From JAOADN01 sp049323795 (lineage in GTDB: Bacteria > Pseudomonadota > Alphaproteobacteria > Rhodobacterales > Rhodobacteraceae), in NCBI GenBank assembly GCA_049323795.1, contig JBMOOH010000038.1, forward strand, positions 32,099-96,098: a DNA stretch of 64,000 bases, read 5' to 3'. The translations under genes and the position numbers were made by a program. The notes under the pieces were generated by a model, which saw nothing but the letters and a program-made list of their open reading frames with translations, was not told where the DNA came from and made no database searches. Position 1 is the stretch's first letter, and each line of letters opens with the position of its first letter. Below are positions 8,358 through 20,769 of this stretch, piece after piece.

Positions 8358-10403
8358 CTACTTCAGCGTCACCGTCACCGCCGACGACCGCCCCTCGGCG
8401 TCGATCACCGACAGCCGCACGGCGCCCTTCACCGGGATTGCCGCCGCGCTTTCGCGCGAACGGCCGGCGAGGCTGACCGGCGCGCCGTTGGCGAGCCAGG
8501 TGAAGGGGGGCGTGCCGTCGCGGACCTTGAGCGTGAGGGCGCCGGCCGTCTCCACCTCGGCCCCGTCGGGCGGGAAGGCGACCTCGGGGCCGCCCGGCCC
8601 CCCGGCAAAGGCCGCGCCGCGGGGGCGGAAGCGCTGGAGCGGCTGCGGCAGGCGGGCGTTCGGAAGGATCAGGGTCGAAGGCGGCGGCGGGGGCAGCGGC
8701 GTGAGCGTGGGCTCGATTCGGCCGAAGGTCTCGAAGAGGACCGGGGCCGCGACTTCGCCGCCGAAGGCCCCCGGTACGGGCGAGCCGTCCGCCCGGCCCA
8801 TCCAGACCCCGGCAACGTAGCGCCCGTCGAAGCCCAGGGCCCAGGCGTCGCGGTAGCCGTAGCTCGTGCCCGTCTTGTAGGCGAGCCGGCTGGCCGGCGC
8901 GCCGGGCGGGGGCGCGAGGCCGGAGAGGATGTCGCCGACCTGCCACGCGGCCACGGCGCCAAAGAGGCGACCGGGAAGCGGCGCGGCCCGGCCGGGGCGT
9001 TCGGAGAGGCGGATCGGTTCGCCGAGGCGGGCGAGCGCGGCATAGCCCTGCACGAGATCCGTGAGCGAGAGGCCGACGCCGCCGAGTGCGACGGCGAGGC
9101 CCGGTTCGGCCATGTCCGGCAACTGCGGCTCGGCCCCCGTGCGGCGGATCGCGGCGAGAAGGCGCGCCGGGCCGAGCGCGTCGGTCAGGCTGATGACGGG
9201 GACGTTGAGCGAGGCCTGCAGCGCCTCGCGGACCGGAAGCGTGCCCCGGAACCTGCGGTCGAAGTTCTGCGGTGCGTAGGGCCCGAAGGCGACGGGGCGG
9301 TCGTCGATCAGGGTCTCGGGGTGGGCGAGGCCGTCGTCGAAGGCGAGGCCGTAGACGAAGGGCTTGAGCGTCGATCCGGGCGAGCGGACGGCGCGGGTCA
9401 TGTCGACGAAGCCGGCGCGGGCGTCGGAGGTCCATTCGGCCGCGCCGACCGAGGCGAGGATCTCGCCGGTGCGGTGGTCGGCGACGAGGATCGCGACCGA
9501 GAGGCGGTCGCCGGAGCGGGCGACCGACCGGGCAGCGAGGGTTTCGAGCGCGCGCTGGAGGGTCGGGTCGATGGTCGTCGGGATGACGGTGGCGAGCGGT
9601 TCCTCGTCATGGAGGCGCTGCGAGAGGAGGGGCGCGAGGGCGGGGAAGCCGCGGCGCGCGGTCGGGACGGGCTCGGAGAGGGCCGCGGCGACGCGGTCGG
9701 CATCGAGGAGGCCGTCGCGTTCCATCCGGGCGAGGACGCGGGCGCGGGCCTCCGCGGCCACGCCGCCAAGGTGACCGGGGGAGCGGTCGGGGCGGCGGGT
9801 CTCGGGGGATTGCGGGATGGCGACGAGGAGGGCGGCTTCGGCAGGGGTCAGGCGGCGGGGCTCCTTGCCGAACCAGGCGAGCGAGGCGGCGCGGACGCCC
9901 TCGACGTTGCCGCCGTAGGGTGCGAGGCGGAGGTAGAGGCCGAGGATCTGGTCCTTCGTCAGCCGCCGTTCGAGGGCGAGCGCGACGCGGATCTGCCGGA
10001 GCTTGCCGGTGAGCCGTCCCGTGCCGGAGTCCTCGAGAAGGCGCGCGACCTGCATCGTCAGGGTCGAGCCGCCCGAGACGACGCGGCCGTTCCGGAGGGC
10101 CTGGACGCCGGCGCGGATCAGGGCGACGGGGTCGACGCCGCGATGGGCGTAGAAGCGGCGGTCCTCGTAGGCGACGAGCATGGTCAGGAAGGCGGGGTCG
10201 ACCGCGCCCGGCTCCATCCGCCAGCGGCCGCCGGCCACCGTGAAGGCGCGCAGGAGCGAGCCGTCGCGGGCGCGGACCTCGGTAGAGGTGGGGACCGACA
10301 GGGGCGGGAGCCGGGTGGCGCCGACCCAGAGGTCGAAGCGGTCGCGGGCGAGAGCGGCGAGGAAGAGCGTGACGGCGAGGAGGAAGGGGAGGGTGCGGCG
10401 CAT
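8358..10403 (-). CDS. pbpC: Penicillin-binding protein 1C (bifunctional glycosyltransferase/transpeptidase)
   Basis: An inner-membrane peptidoglycan synthase (681 aa) with a short cytoplasmic start and one N-terminal membrane segment (about residues 4-18). The GT51 domain shows E-D-R-R-F-Y-x-H-x-G-V-D and G-G-S-T-L-T-M-Q; the transpeptidase domain shows the S-x-x-K serine in P-G-S-T-L-K-P-F and the K-T-G-T-S motif. The C-terminus (from about residue 590) is the beta-rich BiPBP-type domain specific to PbpC. It lies downstream of the alpha-2-macroglobulin gene on the same strand, the conserved PbpC-A2M pairing thought to protect periplasmic cell wall against foreign proteases. Confidence 0.95.
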   Translation of the reverse strand: MRRTLPFLLAVTLFLAALARDRFDLWVGATRLPPLSVPTSTEVRARDGSLLRAFTVAGGRWRMEPGAVDPAFLTMLVAYEDRRFYAHRGVDPVALIRAGVQALRNGRVVSGGSTLTMQVARLLEDSGTGRLTGKLRQIRVALALERRLTKDQILGLYLRLAPYGGNVEGVRAASLAWFGKEPRRLTPAEAALLVAIPQSPETRRPDRSPGHLGGVAAEARARVLARMERDGLLDADRVAAALSEPVPTARRGFPALAPLLSQRLHDEEPLATVIPTTIDPTLQRALETLAARSVARSGDRLSVAILVADHRTGEILASVGAAEWTSDARAGFVDMTRAVRSPGSTLKPFVYGLAFDDGLAHPETLIDDRPVAFGPYAPQNFDRRFRGTLPVREALQASLNVPVISLTDALGPARLLAAIRRTGAEPQLPDMAEPGLAVALGGVGLSLTDLVQGYAALARLGEPIRLSERPGRAAPLPGRLFGAVAAWQVGDILSGLAPPPGAPASRLAYKTGTSYGYRDAWALGFDGRYVAGVWMGRADGSPVPGAFGGEVAAPVLFETFGRIEPTLTPLPPPPPSTLILPNARLPQPLQRFRPRGAAFAGGPGGPEVAFPPDGAEVETAGALTLKVRDGTPPFTWLANGAPVSLAGRSRESAAAIPVKGAVRLSVIDAEGRSSAVTVTLK

Positions 10404-10441
10404 GGGTCAGGGCGCGGCCAGGGCTGGGGCGTGCGGGGAAA

Positions 10442-10466
10442 GGCAGCCCTCCAGTGGAGGGCTGCC
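10442..10466 (-). terminator. Strong hairpin between alpha-2-macroglobulin and pbpC genes
   Basis: Perfect 11-bp inverted repeat: GGCAGCCCTCC (10442-10452), loop of three, GGAGGGCTGCC (10456-10466). On the minus strand it is followed by TTTCC, so it could be a weak terminator for the A2M gene or an attenuator limiting read-through into pbpC. It sits inside a 251-bp gap that also holds copy 1 of a shared intergenic element. Confidence 0.45.
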
Positions 10467-10472
10467 CCCGCG

Positions 10473-10503
10473 CATGCGGGAACGGGGCCACAAGACCGCG
10501 TCA
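10473..10503. repeat. Shared intergenic element, copy 1
   Basis: Three blocks in order, CATGCGGGAACG (10473-10484), GCCACAAG (10487-10494) and GCGTCA (10498-10503), recur in the same order and orientation at 55270-55308, with spacers of 5 and 8 bases instead of 2 and 3. Both copies lie in gaps between two minus-strand genes. Function unknown. Confidence 0.45.
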
Positions 10504-10654
10504 GCTTGCAACCGGACGGGGCGGTGCCCGGATCGCGGGGCGACCGGGCGGGAAGCGGCACCGTCGCGCGCTGGCAGGGTCAGCGGCCCCTGCCAAATGA
10601 GAGGTTGAGGTGCCGAACGGAACCGGCCCTGGCCCGGCACTTTCACGGCAGGCC

Positions 10655-13600
10655 TCACTCTGTCACCGTCACCGTCCCGCTCTCCGTCCGCGCGCGGTAG
10701 TCCGGGCGGTACATGTCGGTCACCGTCGCCGCAGGCAGGTGGAACTGCCCTGGCGAGATGGCGCGGACGATATAGGCGAGGCGGAAGGGCTGCGCGCCTG
10801 TCCAGTCGATGGCGGCGAGGAAGCGGTCCTGCCGGAACTCGGTCATCCGGGTGCCCTCGGCGGTTTCGAGCCAGTCCAGCGCCGCGACGTCGCCCGCCTG
10901 CAGGAGGTTCGGATTGTCGATCTCGAAGCCCGCGGGCAGGGGATCGTCCACGATCAGCCGCGCCGCGCCGCCCGCATGGGGGGTGACCTCGACGACCGCG
11001 ACGAGGCGCGTGCCCTGCTTCACCGAGGATGGGTCCGCCGGTTCGCCCTCGAGCGTGTACCAGCTTCGGGTGATCGTGTAGCCGTTGCCGCCGGCCGGTT
11101 CCGGCTCGGCCGGTACGCCGAAAGTGGTGAGCGTGAGCGTCTGGCTGCGCGGCGAGCCGTTCGTCACGACCTGCGGGGCCGAGAGGGTGTCGGCATCGAG
11201 GACGCGCACGAAGGGGCCGGTGACGGGCGAGCCGTTCAGGGTGAGGCCCCCGGTGCCGGGGCGGTCGATCAGCGACCGGGTGGCGAGCAGCGCCCACGCC
11301 GCTTCCTGGGTCGAGAGGCTGCGGGTGGCGAGCGCCGAGGCGACGGCATCGCCGAGCCGCCCGTCCTCGGCCACCGACGAGCCGGCCTCGGACGCGAGCG
11401 CCAGAAGCGCGGTCGCGTCGCGGAGGCTGGTGCCGTAGTCGGCGCGATAGATCTGCGGCTCGGGGGCCGCGAGGTCCGAGGCGATCATCGCCGCGGCGCG
11501 GGCGAACATCGCGTCGGCGCGGGTCTGGTCGCCGTAGGAGGCGAGCGCCGCGCCGAGCTGCGCCGCCGCGATGGGCGTGTCGAAGGCGTTGCCCTTGACG
11601 TCGGCGTAGTAGCGCAGGTCGCCGATGGCGGCGGCGCCTTCGCGGGCCAGCACCATCAGCGCATAGGCCACGTCGCCGCCGCCCTTGTCGAAATCTGGGG
11701 CGTAGTTGACCTGGTTCCTCAGGTTGTCGAGCGCGTTGCGGAAGGCGGTGTCGGGGACCGCGCGGCCGGTGGCGCGCGCGCGAGAGAGGAAGTCGGTCAC
11801 GTAGGCGTCGAGCCAGAAGTCGCCCGATTCCGGCTGCCAGAGGCCGAAGGCGCCGTTCGGGGCCTGGTTCAGAAGCACCTCGGCGATCGACTGGTCGATA
11901 CGGTCGTCGATGGCCTTGTCGCCTTCCAGTCCCATCGCCGCGGCGATCTCGCCGAAGTAGAGGAGGGGGAGCGCCTTCGACGTGATCTGCTCGGTGCAGC
12001 CGTAGGGGTAGCGGTCGAGGCCCGCGAGGATGCCGGGGGCGTCGAAGCGGGCGATCGGGCCGACGGCGAGCGTGGCCGAGGCGGTGCCGGGACGGAGGCC
12101 CGCGAAGACGTTCGCGTCGAGGGTGAAGTCCTTGCCGGCGGCAAGCTCGAAGCGGGACTTGCGCGCGATGACGGGGTCGTTCGAGCGGACGGGGATGGCG
12201 AGGGTCTTCACCAGTTGCCTGCCGTCGGGGGTGGTGAGGGCGACGCGGATCGTTCCGTCGCCCTCGTCCGGGCCGGCGGTGACGGGAATCGCGACGATGG
12301 CCTTGCCGAGGTCTTTCAGGTCCACCCCGGACGGACCGGCGCCGAGCATCAGGCCATCGGACGAGATGTCGAGGCCCATGCGTCCCGAGGGGCCGCTGGC
12401 GTGGACGATCTCGAGGAGCAGGCGCGAGGCGTCGCCGGGCGAGAGGAAGCGGGGGACGGAGGCGGTCACGACGACCGGATCGCGGACGAGGACGTCCTTC
12501 TGCGCCTCTCCCACACCGGTCTTCGACCAGACGACCGCCATGAGCTTCACGGTGCCGTTGAAGGAGGGCAGCCGGAAGCCGGTCCGGGCGTAGCCGTCGG
12601 GGCCGACCTCGAGGGGGCCGGAGAAATAGGCGACGAGTTCCTCCGTGGGCGGCGGGGCCTGGATGCGCATGCCCGTCCCTGCGTCGCCGCCGGATCTGAC
12701 CGTTCCCATCGCGCCGTTCCGGCCGTCGATGAGGCGGCCGTAGACGTCGCGGATGCCCATGCCGAGGCGGCGCTGGCCGAAGTAGTAGCCGTCCGGATCG
12801 GGCGGGTTGAAGGCGGTGAGGTTCAGGATGCCCACGTCCACCGCCGCGATGGTGGCCCAGGCGGTCTCGCCGGGCTTCACGCCGTCCACCTTCAGCGCCA
12901 CGGGAAGGGCCGCGCGGGGGTCGGAAGTGTCGGGGCCTTCGAAGAAGGCCGTCAGCTTCCGTTCGCCGGGCTCGACCTGGGCGTAGGAGAGGCCGAGCGA
13001 GCGCGCGGGCAGGCGCGACGGTTCGCCCTGGAGCGGGCGGACGACCGAGGCGGTGACGTAGGCGCCCGCGCCCCAGGCATCGGTCACGGGCAGGTCGATC
13101 AGGGTCCCGCCCGCCTTCACGGGCACGGCCTTCTGGTCGATCAGACGGTTCGACACGACCGTGACCAGCGCCACGCCGTCCGAGCGGGGGACGAGGCGCA
13201 CGCGCGCCGTTTCGCCGGGGCGGTAGGCGGGCTTGTCGAGCGACAGCTCCAGCGTGTCGGGCGTCTCGGTTGCGTCCACGGGGACGTACCAGCCCGCGTA
13301 GAATTCGCGCGACGAGGCGGCATAGGTGTCGCCGGTCGTCTCGGCCACGATCTCGTAGTTGCCCCAGGTGACGGGCGCGGTGACGCGGGTGGGGCCGCTC
13401 GACGAGAGGGTGATGTCGCCCGCGGCAACGCGGGTCCGGGTGGTCGTCACCTCCCAGTTCCAGGATCCGTAGAGGGAATACCACTGGTAGTTCGTCTCGA
13501 GCCGGTTGACGACCCAGCGGACCGGCGTATCGGCTGCGGCGCCGTCCGGGCCGACCGCGATCAGGTCGAAGGCGGCCTGACCGTTCTCGGTCACGGTGTC

Positions 13601-16147
13601 GCCCGCGAAGCCGGGCCTGATCCCGACGATCGGGACGGCGGGAAGGATCGTCCTGGTGATCCGCCGTTCGACCGGGCGGCCCGAGCCTTCCCTGAGCCGC
13701 ACCGCGAAGCGCGCCTCGACCGGGCGGTTCGCCTGTTCGCCGAGATCGGGCAGGGCGACATGGATCGTCGCGCCGCCGTTCCTGTCGGTGGTGCCGGTCT
13801 CGCCGATGCTGTCCGCCGCCGGCGGGAAGGGTTCGTCGTACGGCCCGAAGCTGTAGCCGGGAAACGCGTCGAGCGCGGCGGCGGCCGAGAGCCGGTAGTC
13901 GCCCTCGATGGCAAGGCCGGCCCCCGGCGCGCCGAACAGGTACTTCGCCGCGATGCCGATTTCGGCCGTGTCGGAGAGGCTGAGCGGCGTGTCGGCCATC
14001 GTCAGCGCGAAATCGATCCGCTCGGGCAGGAAATCCTCGACGAGGAAGGTCTGCGAGGCGAGGATCGTCTGATCCTCGACGAAGCTCTCGATCCGCCATG
14101 TGCCGCGCGGGGCCGCGCCGCCGAGGGGGATCGAGACGGCATGGCCGCCTGCGCCTGCGGACTGCGCGAGCGCACGGCTGTATTCCACCCCGTCGGGTCG
14201 CATCAGGCGGACGGTCAGGGGCAGACCTTCGATGGCCGCAAGGTTCGGGTCGCGCGTCAGAAGCGTGGCGTTCACCGTCTCGCCCGCGCGGTAGGCACCA
14301 CGGTCGGTCGAGAGGAACACGTCGATCGGCGGGGCGGCGGCGCGCCCGGCGACGCCGCGGTCGGAGAGGTCGAATTCGGGGTCGGTCAGCGAGACGAAGG
14401 AATAGTCGTCCATGAGCGACGCCGTGACGAGCGCGGGCGCGGAGCCGCCGGTGCCCGAGGCGAGGCTGGCGTCGAAGCGCGCATAGCCCCGGTCGTCGGT
14501 GGTTGCCGTCCCGATCACGGCGTTCGCGCGGTTGACGAGGGAGATGGCGACACCGGGGACGGCCTCGGCCGAGGCGAGCGAGCGGGCGAAGACGTGGACG
14601 CCGTCGGTGCCGGAGAGCGTCGTCAGCCCGAGGTCGGAGATGACGAACCACTGCGCGGCAGGCGGGTTTTCGTAGGAGTCCCTGCCGGGGATCGCCGCCT
14701 TCAGCGCATAGACGCCGGGGGTCAGGACCGTCATCGCGGCGTCGAGCGGCAGGCGGGTGGTGATGTCCTTGTTCACCTCCATCCCGACGTCGGCGGTGCC
14801 GGTCCAGACCACCTCGGACACCGTGGTTTCAAGCTGTTGCGCCGCCCAGTAGTCGAGCGGGCGGCCGAAGTAGCCGTCCTGCATGGTGCGGACGAGGTTG
14901 CGGTCGCTGATCTTGAGGAGCGTAAGGTCGAGGGCCTTCGCGTTCACTGTCTGCACCGGGATGCCGGCGTCGGCGAGACGCGGCAGGATGTAGGCGCGGC
15001 CGGGAAAGGTGACCGAGGGGCGGCGGTCGCGGACGTAGAGATCGAGGGTTGTGTCCCGGGCGAGGGTCTCGCCGGTGCCGGAGGGCAGGCCCTGCCGGAA
15101 GGTCAGCGTATAGCGTTCGCCGTGCGTCACGCCGCCGACGCAGATTTCGCGCTGCGCGGGTTCGACGGACAGGTCCGCGGCCGGAAGCCGGAGGTAGATC
15201 GCGTAGTCGATGCCCGCCTTGACGAGGTCGCGGTTGAAGACGGCGCAGATGCGGGGGGTGGCGCCGTCGCTTTCGACGCGCGTGTCCTCGATCCGGAAGC
15301 CGTACCTGCCGATGGCGTCGTCGAGCGCGGCGGCCGTGTCCTCGCGGGGCTGGATCGACTGGGCGAGGGTCAGGGCGGGGATGATGTCGGCCCCCCTGTC
15401 CGCCGCGCCGAGCGCCTGCCCCATGACCGAGAGCGCGGTCGCGCGGAGCGCGGGGGTCTCGGCGCGGAGGTAGCCGTTGACCGAGGCCGAGAGAGCGCGC
15501 GAGACGTAGTCCTGCCGCTTGCCGCCGTCGGTTTCCGGGATGGCGAGCAGGTCCGAGGCATAGGCGAGCCACTGGTCGGCCGCGTCGGTGAGGTTGAGCG
15601 CCGCCCCGCCCATGCGCGTCGCGGTCAGGTAGTCGCCCTCGGCGCGCGCGCCGGCGGCGGCGGCAAGGAGGTCTTCGGCGGTGCCGTCGCCGGTGATGTG
15701 CTCGGTTGCAAGGCGCTGCGCCTGCGCGAGTGCCGCGTCGAAGTCGATGTCCCTGAGGAAGGAAAGCTCGCCGGCACGGGTAGCGGCACGGGCGGCGAGG
15801 GCGGCGTCGGCCTGACGGACGAAGCCCGAGAAGGCGCCCTGGTAGGGGGTCTGGCCGGTGACGCCGGACTTCGGGAAGCAGGCGTTCGAGCGGGAATTGA
15901 AGGTGAAGGCGGTGCAGCGGCTGTCGGAGAGGCACGCCCGTTCGCAGGCGCCGAGCGTCGTGTCGAAGATCTGCCTGAGGTCGGTTCCGGGGAAGTCGAG
16001 GTCCTGCACAAGGACGGTCCGCCGGTCGGGGACATAGGTGCGGTCCGGGGTGCGGTCCTGGGTGCCATCCTGCGCGCGCGCGACGCCTGCCGCCGCGAGC
16101 ACCGCGACAGCGGCGAAGGCAAGGACGCTGCGGGCCGCTTTCGGCAT
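10655..16147 (-). CDS. Alpha-2-macroglobulin-like protease-trap protein with N-terminal PAN/Apple domain
   Basis: A very large (1,830 aa) periplasmic protein of the bacterial alpha-2-macroglobulin family, which traps attacking proteases by covalent thioester chemistry. The thioester motif G-C-T-E-Q is intact (C1384, Q1387). The N-terminus is a cleavable-looking signal (M-P-K-A-A-R-S ... V-A-R-A-Q); unlike E. coli YfhM there is no lipobox cysteine, so it is probably soluble. Residues about 45-125 form a cysteine-rich PAN/Apple-like domain (C-E-R-A-C ... C-T-A-F-T-F-N). Repeated macroglobulin domains, a bait region and alpha-helical TED fill the rest. The start at 16147 has an AGGAGAA ribosome site. 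pbpC follows. Confidence 0.93.
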   Translation of the reverse strand: MPKAARSVLAFAAVAVLAAAGVARAQDGTQDRTPDRTYVPDRRTVLVQDLDFPGTDLRQIFDTTLGACERACLSDSRCTAFTFNSRSNACFPKSGVTGQTPYQGAFSGFVRQADAALAARAATRAGELSFLRDIDFDAALAQAQRLATEHITGDGTAEDLLAAAAGARAEGDYLTATRMGGAALNLTDAADQWLAYASDLLAIPETDGGKRQDYVSRALSASVNGYLRAETPALRATALSVMGQALGAADRGADIIPALTLAQSIQPREDTAAALDDAIGRYGFRIEDTRVESDGATPRICAVFNRDLVKAGIDYAIYLRLPAADLSVEPAQREICVGGVTHGERYTLTFRQGLPSGTGETLARDTTLDLYVRDRRPSVTFPGRAYILPRLADAGIPVQTVNAKALDLTLLKISDRNLVRTMQDGYFGRPLDYWAAQQLETTVSEVVWTGTADVGMEVNKDITTRLPLDAAMTVLTPGVYALKAAIPGRDSYENPPAAQWFVISDLGLTTLSGTDGVHVFARSLASAEAVPGVAISLVNRANAVIGTATTDDRGYARFDASLASGTGGSAPALVTASLMDDYSFVSLTDPEFDLSDRGVAGRAAAPPIDVFLSTDRGAYRAGETVNATLLTRDPNLAAIEGLPLTVRLMRPDGVEYSRALAQSAGAGGHAVSIPLGGAAPRGTWRIESFVEDQTILASQTFLVEDFLPERIDFALTMADTPLSLSDTAEIGIAAKYLFGAPGAGLAIEGDYRLSAAAALDAFPGYSFGPYDEPFPPAADSIGETGTTDRNGGATIHVALPDLGEQANRPVEARFAVRLREGSGRPVERRITRTILPAVPIVGIRPGFAGDTVTENGQAAFDLIAVGPDGAAADTPVRWVVNRLETNYQWYSLYGSWNWEVTTTRTRVAAGDITLSSSGPTRVTAPVTWGNYEIVAETTGDTYAASSREFYAGWYVPVDATETPDTLELSLDKPAYRPGETARVRLVPRSDGVALVTVVSNRLIDQKAVPVKAGGTLIDLPVTDAWGAGAYVTASVVRPLQGEPSRLPARSLGLSYAQVEPGERKLTAFFEGPDTSDPRAALPVALKVDGVKPGETAWATIAAVDVGILNLTAFNPPDPDGYYFGQRRLGMGIRDVYGRLIDGRNGAMGTVRSGGDAGTGMRIQAPPPTEELVAYFSGPLEVGPDGYARTGFRLPSFNGTVKLMAVVWSKTGVGEAQKDVLVRDPVVVTASVPRFLSPGDASRLLLEIVHASGPSGRMGLDISSDGLMLGAGPSGVDLKDLGKAIVAIPVTAGPDEGDGTIRVALTTPDGRQLVKTLAIPVRSNDPVIARKSRFELAAGKDFTLDANVFAGLRPGTASATLAVGPIARFDAPGILAGLDRYPYGCTEQITSKALPLLYFGEIAAAMGLEGDKAIDDRIDQSIAEVLLNQAPNGAFGLWQPESGDFWLDAYVTDFLSRARATGRAVPDTAFRNALDNLRNQVNYAPDFDKGGGDVAYALMVLAREGAAAIGDLRYYADVKGNAFDTPIAAAQLGAALASYGDQTRADAMFARAAAMIASDLAAPEPQIYRADYGTSLRDATALLALASEAGSSVAEDGRLGDAVASALATRSLSTQEAAWALLATRSLIDRPGTGGLTLNGSPVTGPFVRVLDADTLSAPQVVTNGSPRSQTLTLTTFGVPAEPEPAGGNGYTITRSWYTLEGEPADPSSVKQGTRLVAVVEVTPHAGGAARLIVDDPLPAGFEIDNPNLLQAGDVAALDWLETAEGTRMTEFRQDRFLAAIDWTGAQPFRLAYIVRAISPGQFHLPAATVTDMYRPDYRARTESGTVTVTE

Positions 16148-16300
16148 CGGACTTCTCCTGTGGACGGGCCGGATCGGGGAATGCTGGCATGGCGCCCCCG
16201 CACCGCGCAACGATTCCGCGACCGGGGGCCCGCCGCGGGCCGCTTAAGCGTTCCTTCAGGCCGTGCGGCGATCCTTGCTGGCCGATCGGCTGCCGATCGC

Positions 16301-16345
16301 TGTCGGGGGTGGCGTTGTCGGGGGTGGCGTTGTCAGGGGTGGCCA
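16301..16345 (+). repeat. Three tandem 15-bp units upstream of the hybrid kinase
   Basis: The unit TGTCGGGGGTGGCGT is repeated exactly at 16301-16315 and 16316-16330, with a third, diverged copy at 16331-16345 (TGTCAGGGGTGGCCA). It lies between the divergent alpha-2-macroglobulin and kinase genes, ending 16 bases before the preferred kinase start. If the GTG at 16263 were used it would encode a short repeated peptide instead. Confidence 0.8.
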
Positions 16346-18650
16346 TGTCGCGGAGGATCGGGTGGACGTCACCGAGCGTCTGCTGAAGGAAAGACGGGCG
16401 CGGCTGGCGGCCGAGCGTCTGCTCGACCTCAGGAAGCGCGAGCTTCTGGCCGCGAACGAACAGCTTTCCCAGCATGCGAGGTCGCTTGCGGTTCAGGTTG
16501 TCGCGCAGCGGAGCGGACTCGAATCGGCGCTGAGCGAGGCGGAATCGCTCAAGGGCGCGAACACCCGCGTGTCGCGGGACCTCGAGCGCGCCACGGCGGC
16601 GGCAATGACCGCCCAGCAGCGGCTCTGGGCGGCGCTCGAGACATTCACCGACGGGTTCGCGATCTTCGACAGGGAACAGCGGCTGGTGATGGCCAACCGC
16701 GCCTGGATCGGCGCCTTCTCGGGCGGCCCCGTCCTGGCGCCCGGGACGTCCTACGGCGAGGTCATCCGGCACGCGGCCGATCACCGGCTCGTCGATCTTG
16801 CCGATGGCGAGGACTGGTGGTTCGAGATGACGTCGCGCATCCTCCGGCCCGAGATCCCGTCCGTCGTGCTCCGGCTGGCCGACGGCCGGCACGTCAAGCT
16901 GATCGACCGGCGATCCGGGAACGGAGACCTCGTCTCGCTCGTGCTCGACATCACCGAGACGGTCCGGCGCGAGGCGGAACTCGACGAGGCCCGGGCGCGG
17001 GCCGAAGCGGCGAACCGCGCCAAGTCGGCATTCCTTGCCAACATGAGCCACGAGATAAGGACGCCCATGAACGGCGTCGTCGGGATGGCCGACCTTCTGA
17101 TCGAGACCGGGCTGGAGGACGAGCAACGGCTCTTCGTCGAGACGATCAGGTCGTCGGCCGAGGCGCTTCTGACCATCATCAACGATGTGCTCGACTTCTC
17201 GAAGATCGAGGCCGACAAGATGCGGCTCTACCCCGAGCCCTTCGATCTCGAGCGGACCATCCACGAGGTGCTGACGCTTCTCCAGCCCTCGGCGCGCGAC
17301 AAGGGGCTGGGACTCGTCGCGGATTTCGACGTGGCGCTTCCCACCCATTACGTGGGCGACCGGATCCGCATCCGCCAGATTCTGACCAACCTGGCGGGTA
17401 ATGCGGTGAAGTTCACCGAGTCCGGCCGCGTGATCGTCCGTGTCATCGGCTTCGACCGCGGGGCGGACCGGATCGATCTGCACCTGACGGTCGAGGATAC
17501 GGGCATCGGGATCGCACCCGAGCATGTCGATCACATCTTCGGCGAATTCAACCAGGTCGAGGACCAGTCGAACCGCAAGTTCGAGGGCACGGGCCTCGGT
17601 CTGGCGATCACGCGGCGGCTGGTCGACCTGATGGGCGGGTCGATCTGGGTGGACAGCGAGCCCGGACGGGGCTCGTGCTTCGGGGTCCGCCTGCAGTTGC
17701 CGGCGGCCGAGACGCCGCAGGCTGCGGCAGCGCTGCCGCAGGGGGATCGTCCGAAGGTCCTGGTGATCGACCCGGAGCCGGTCAGCCGGGGCCTGCTGGA
17801 GCGTCAGCTCACCGTTTTCGGTGCCCGGACGGTGGCGGTGCGGTCCGCACAGGAAGCCACCGAGGGAATGGCCCGGTCCTCGCCCGATCTGGTCGTGGCC
17901 GATGCCGACACGCCCGGACTCGACCTTGCGGTTCTGGCGGCCCGGCTTCCCCGGGACGGGGTGCGTCCGCCCGACTTCGTCCTGCTGACCGGCACTGGGG
18001 CCGATCGCGAGATCGGGCGGCCCGCCGGGCTTCGCCTGCGCTTGGTGCCGAAGCCGGTGCTGCGCAGCACTCTCTATGCCGCGGTGGCCGATCTGCGCGC
18101 CCTGGCCGCCGACCCGCCCGAGACAGCCCGGAGGGGCGGGGGCGCGGAAGGCACCGCAGGCACGGACGCCGGGGTGCCCCGGCAGATGCGGGTGCTCGCG
18201 GCCGAGGACAACCGGACCAACCAGCTTGTGTTCCGCAAGCTCACGCAGGACTGGGACATCGACCTCCGGTTCGCCAGCGACGGGCGCGAGGCGGTGGCCC
18301 TGTGGGAAAGCTTCGGGCCCGACATCGTCTTCATGGACATCTCGATGCCCGAGATGGACGGCCGCGACGCGGCCCGCGCGATCCGCGCGGCAGAAGCCCG
18401 CGTGAACGGGGCGGGCGGGGGCGGGGCGCGCGTTCCGATCGTCGCGCTGACGGCGCATGCGATGAACGGCGACGCCGGGCCGATCCTGGCCGCCGGCATC
18501 GACCGCTATCTCACCAAGCCCCTCAGGAAGACGGCCATCGAGGCCGAGATCCTTGCGTTCTGTCCCGCCGGCGTGCGCCCGCCTGTGGCCCGGCCCGGCC
18601 CGGCGCCCGTCGCGCCCGAAGGGGCCGGTCGGGCCGGGAGCGCCGCTGCG

Positions 18651-20693
<2,043 letters not shown>

Positions 20694-20769
20694 GCCGGGA
20701 TACTGCCTGCCAGGATTTTCCGGAACCTTCCCCGGGCGCGTCCCGCCGCGGGGCCCGCGTCCGGCACCG

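Noticed and set aside
10610..17401. A 6.8-kb open frame on the plus strand across the alpha-2-macroglobulin gene
   Set aside because: Arg/Gly/Glu-rich, no domains; it mirrors a real minus-strand gene with thioester and signal peptide. Antisense frames stay open here because of high GC.
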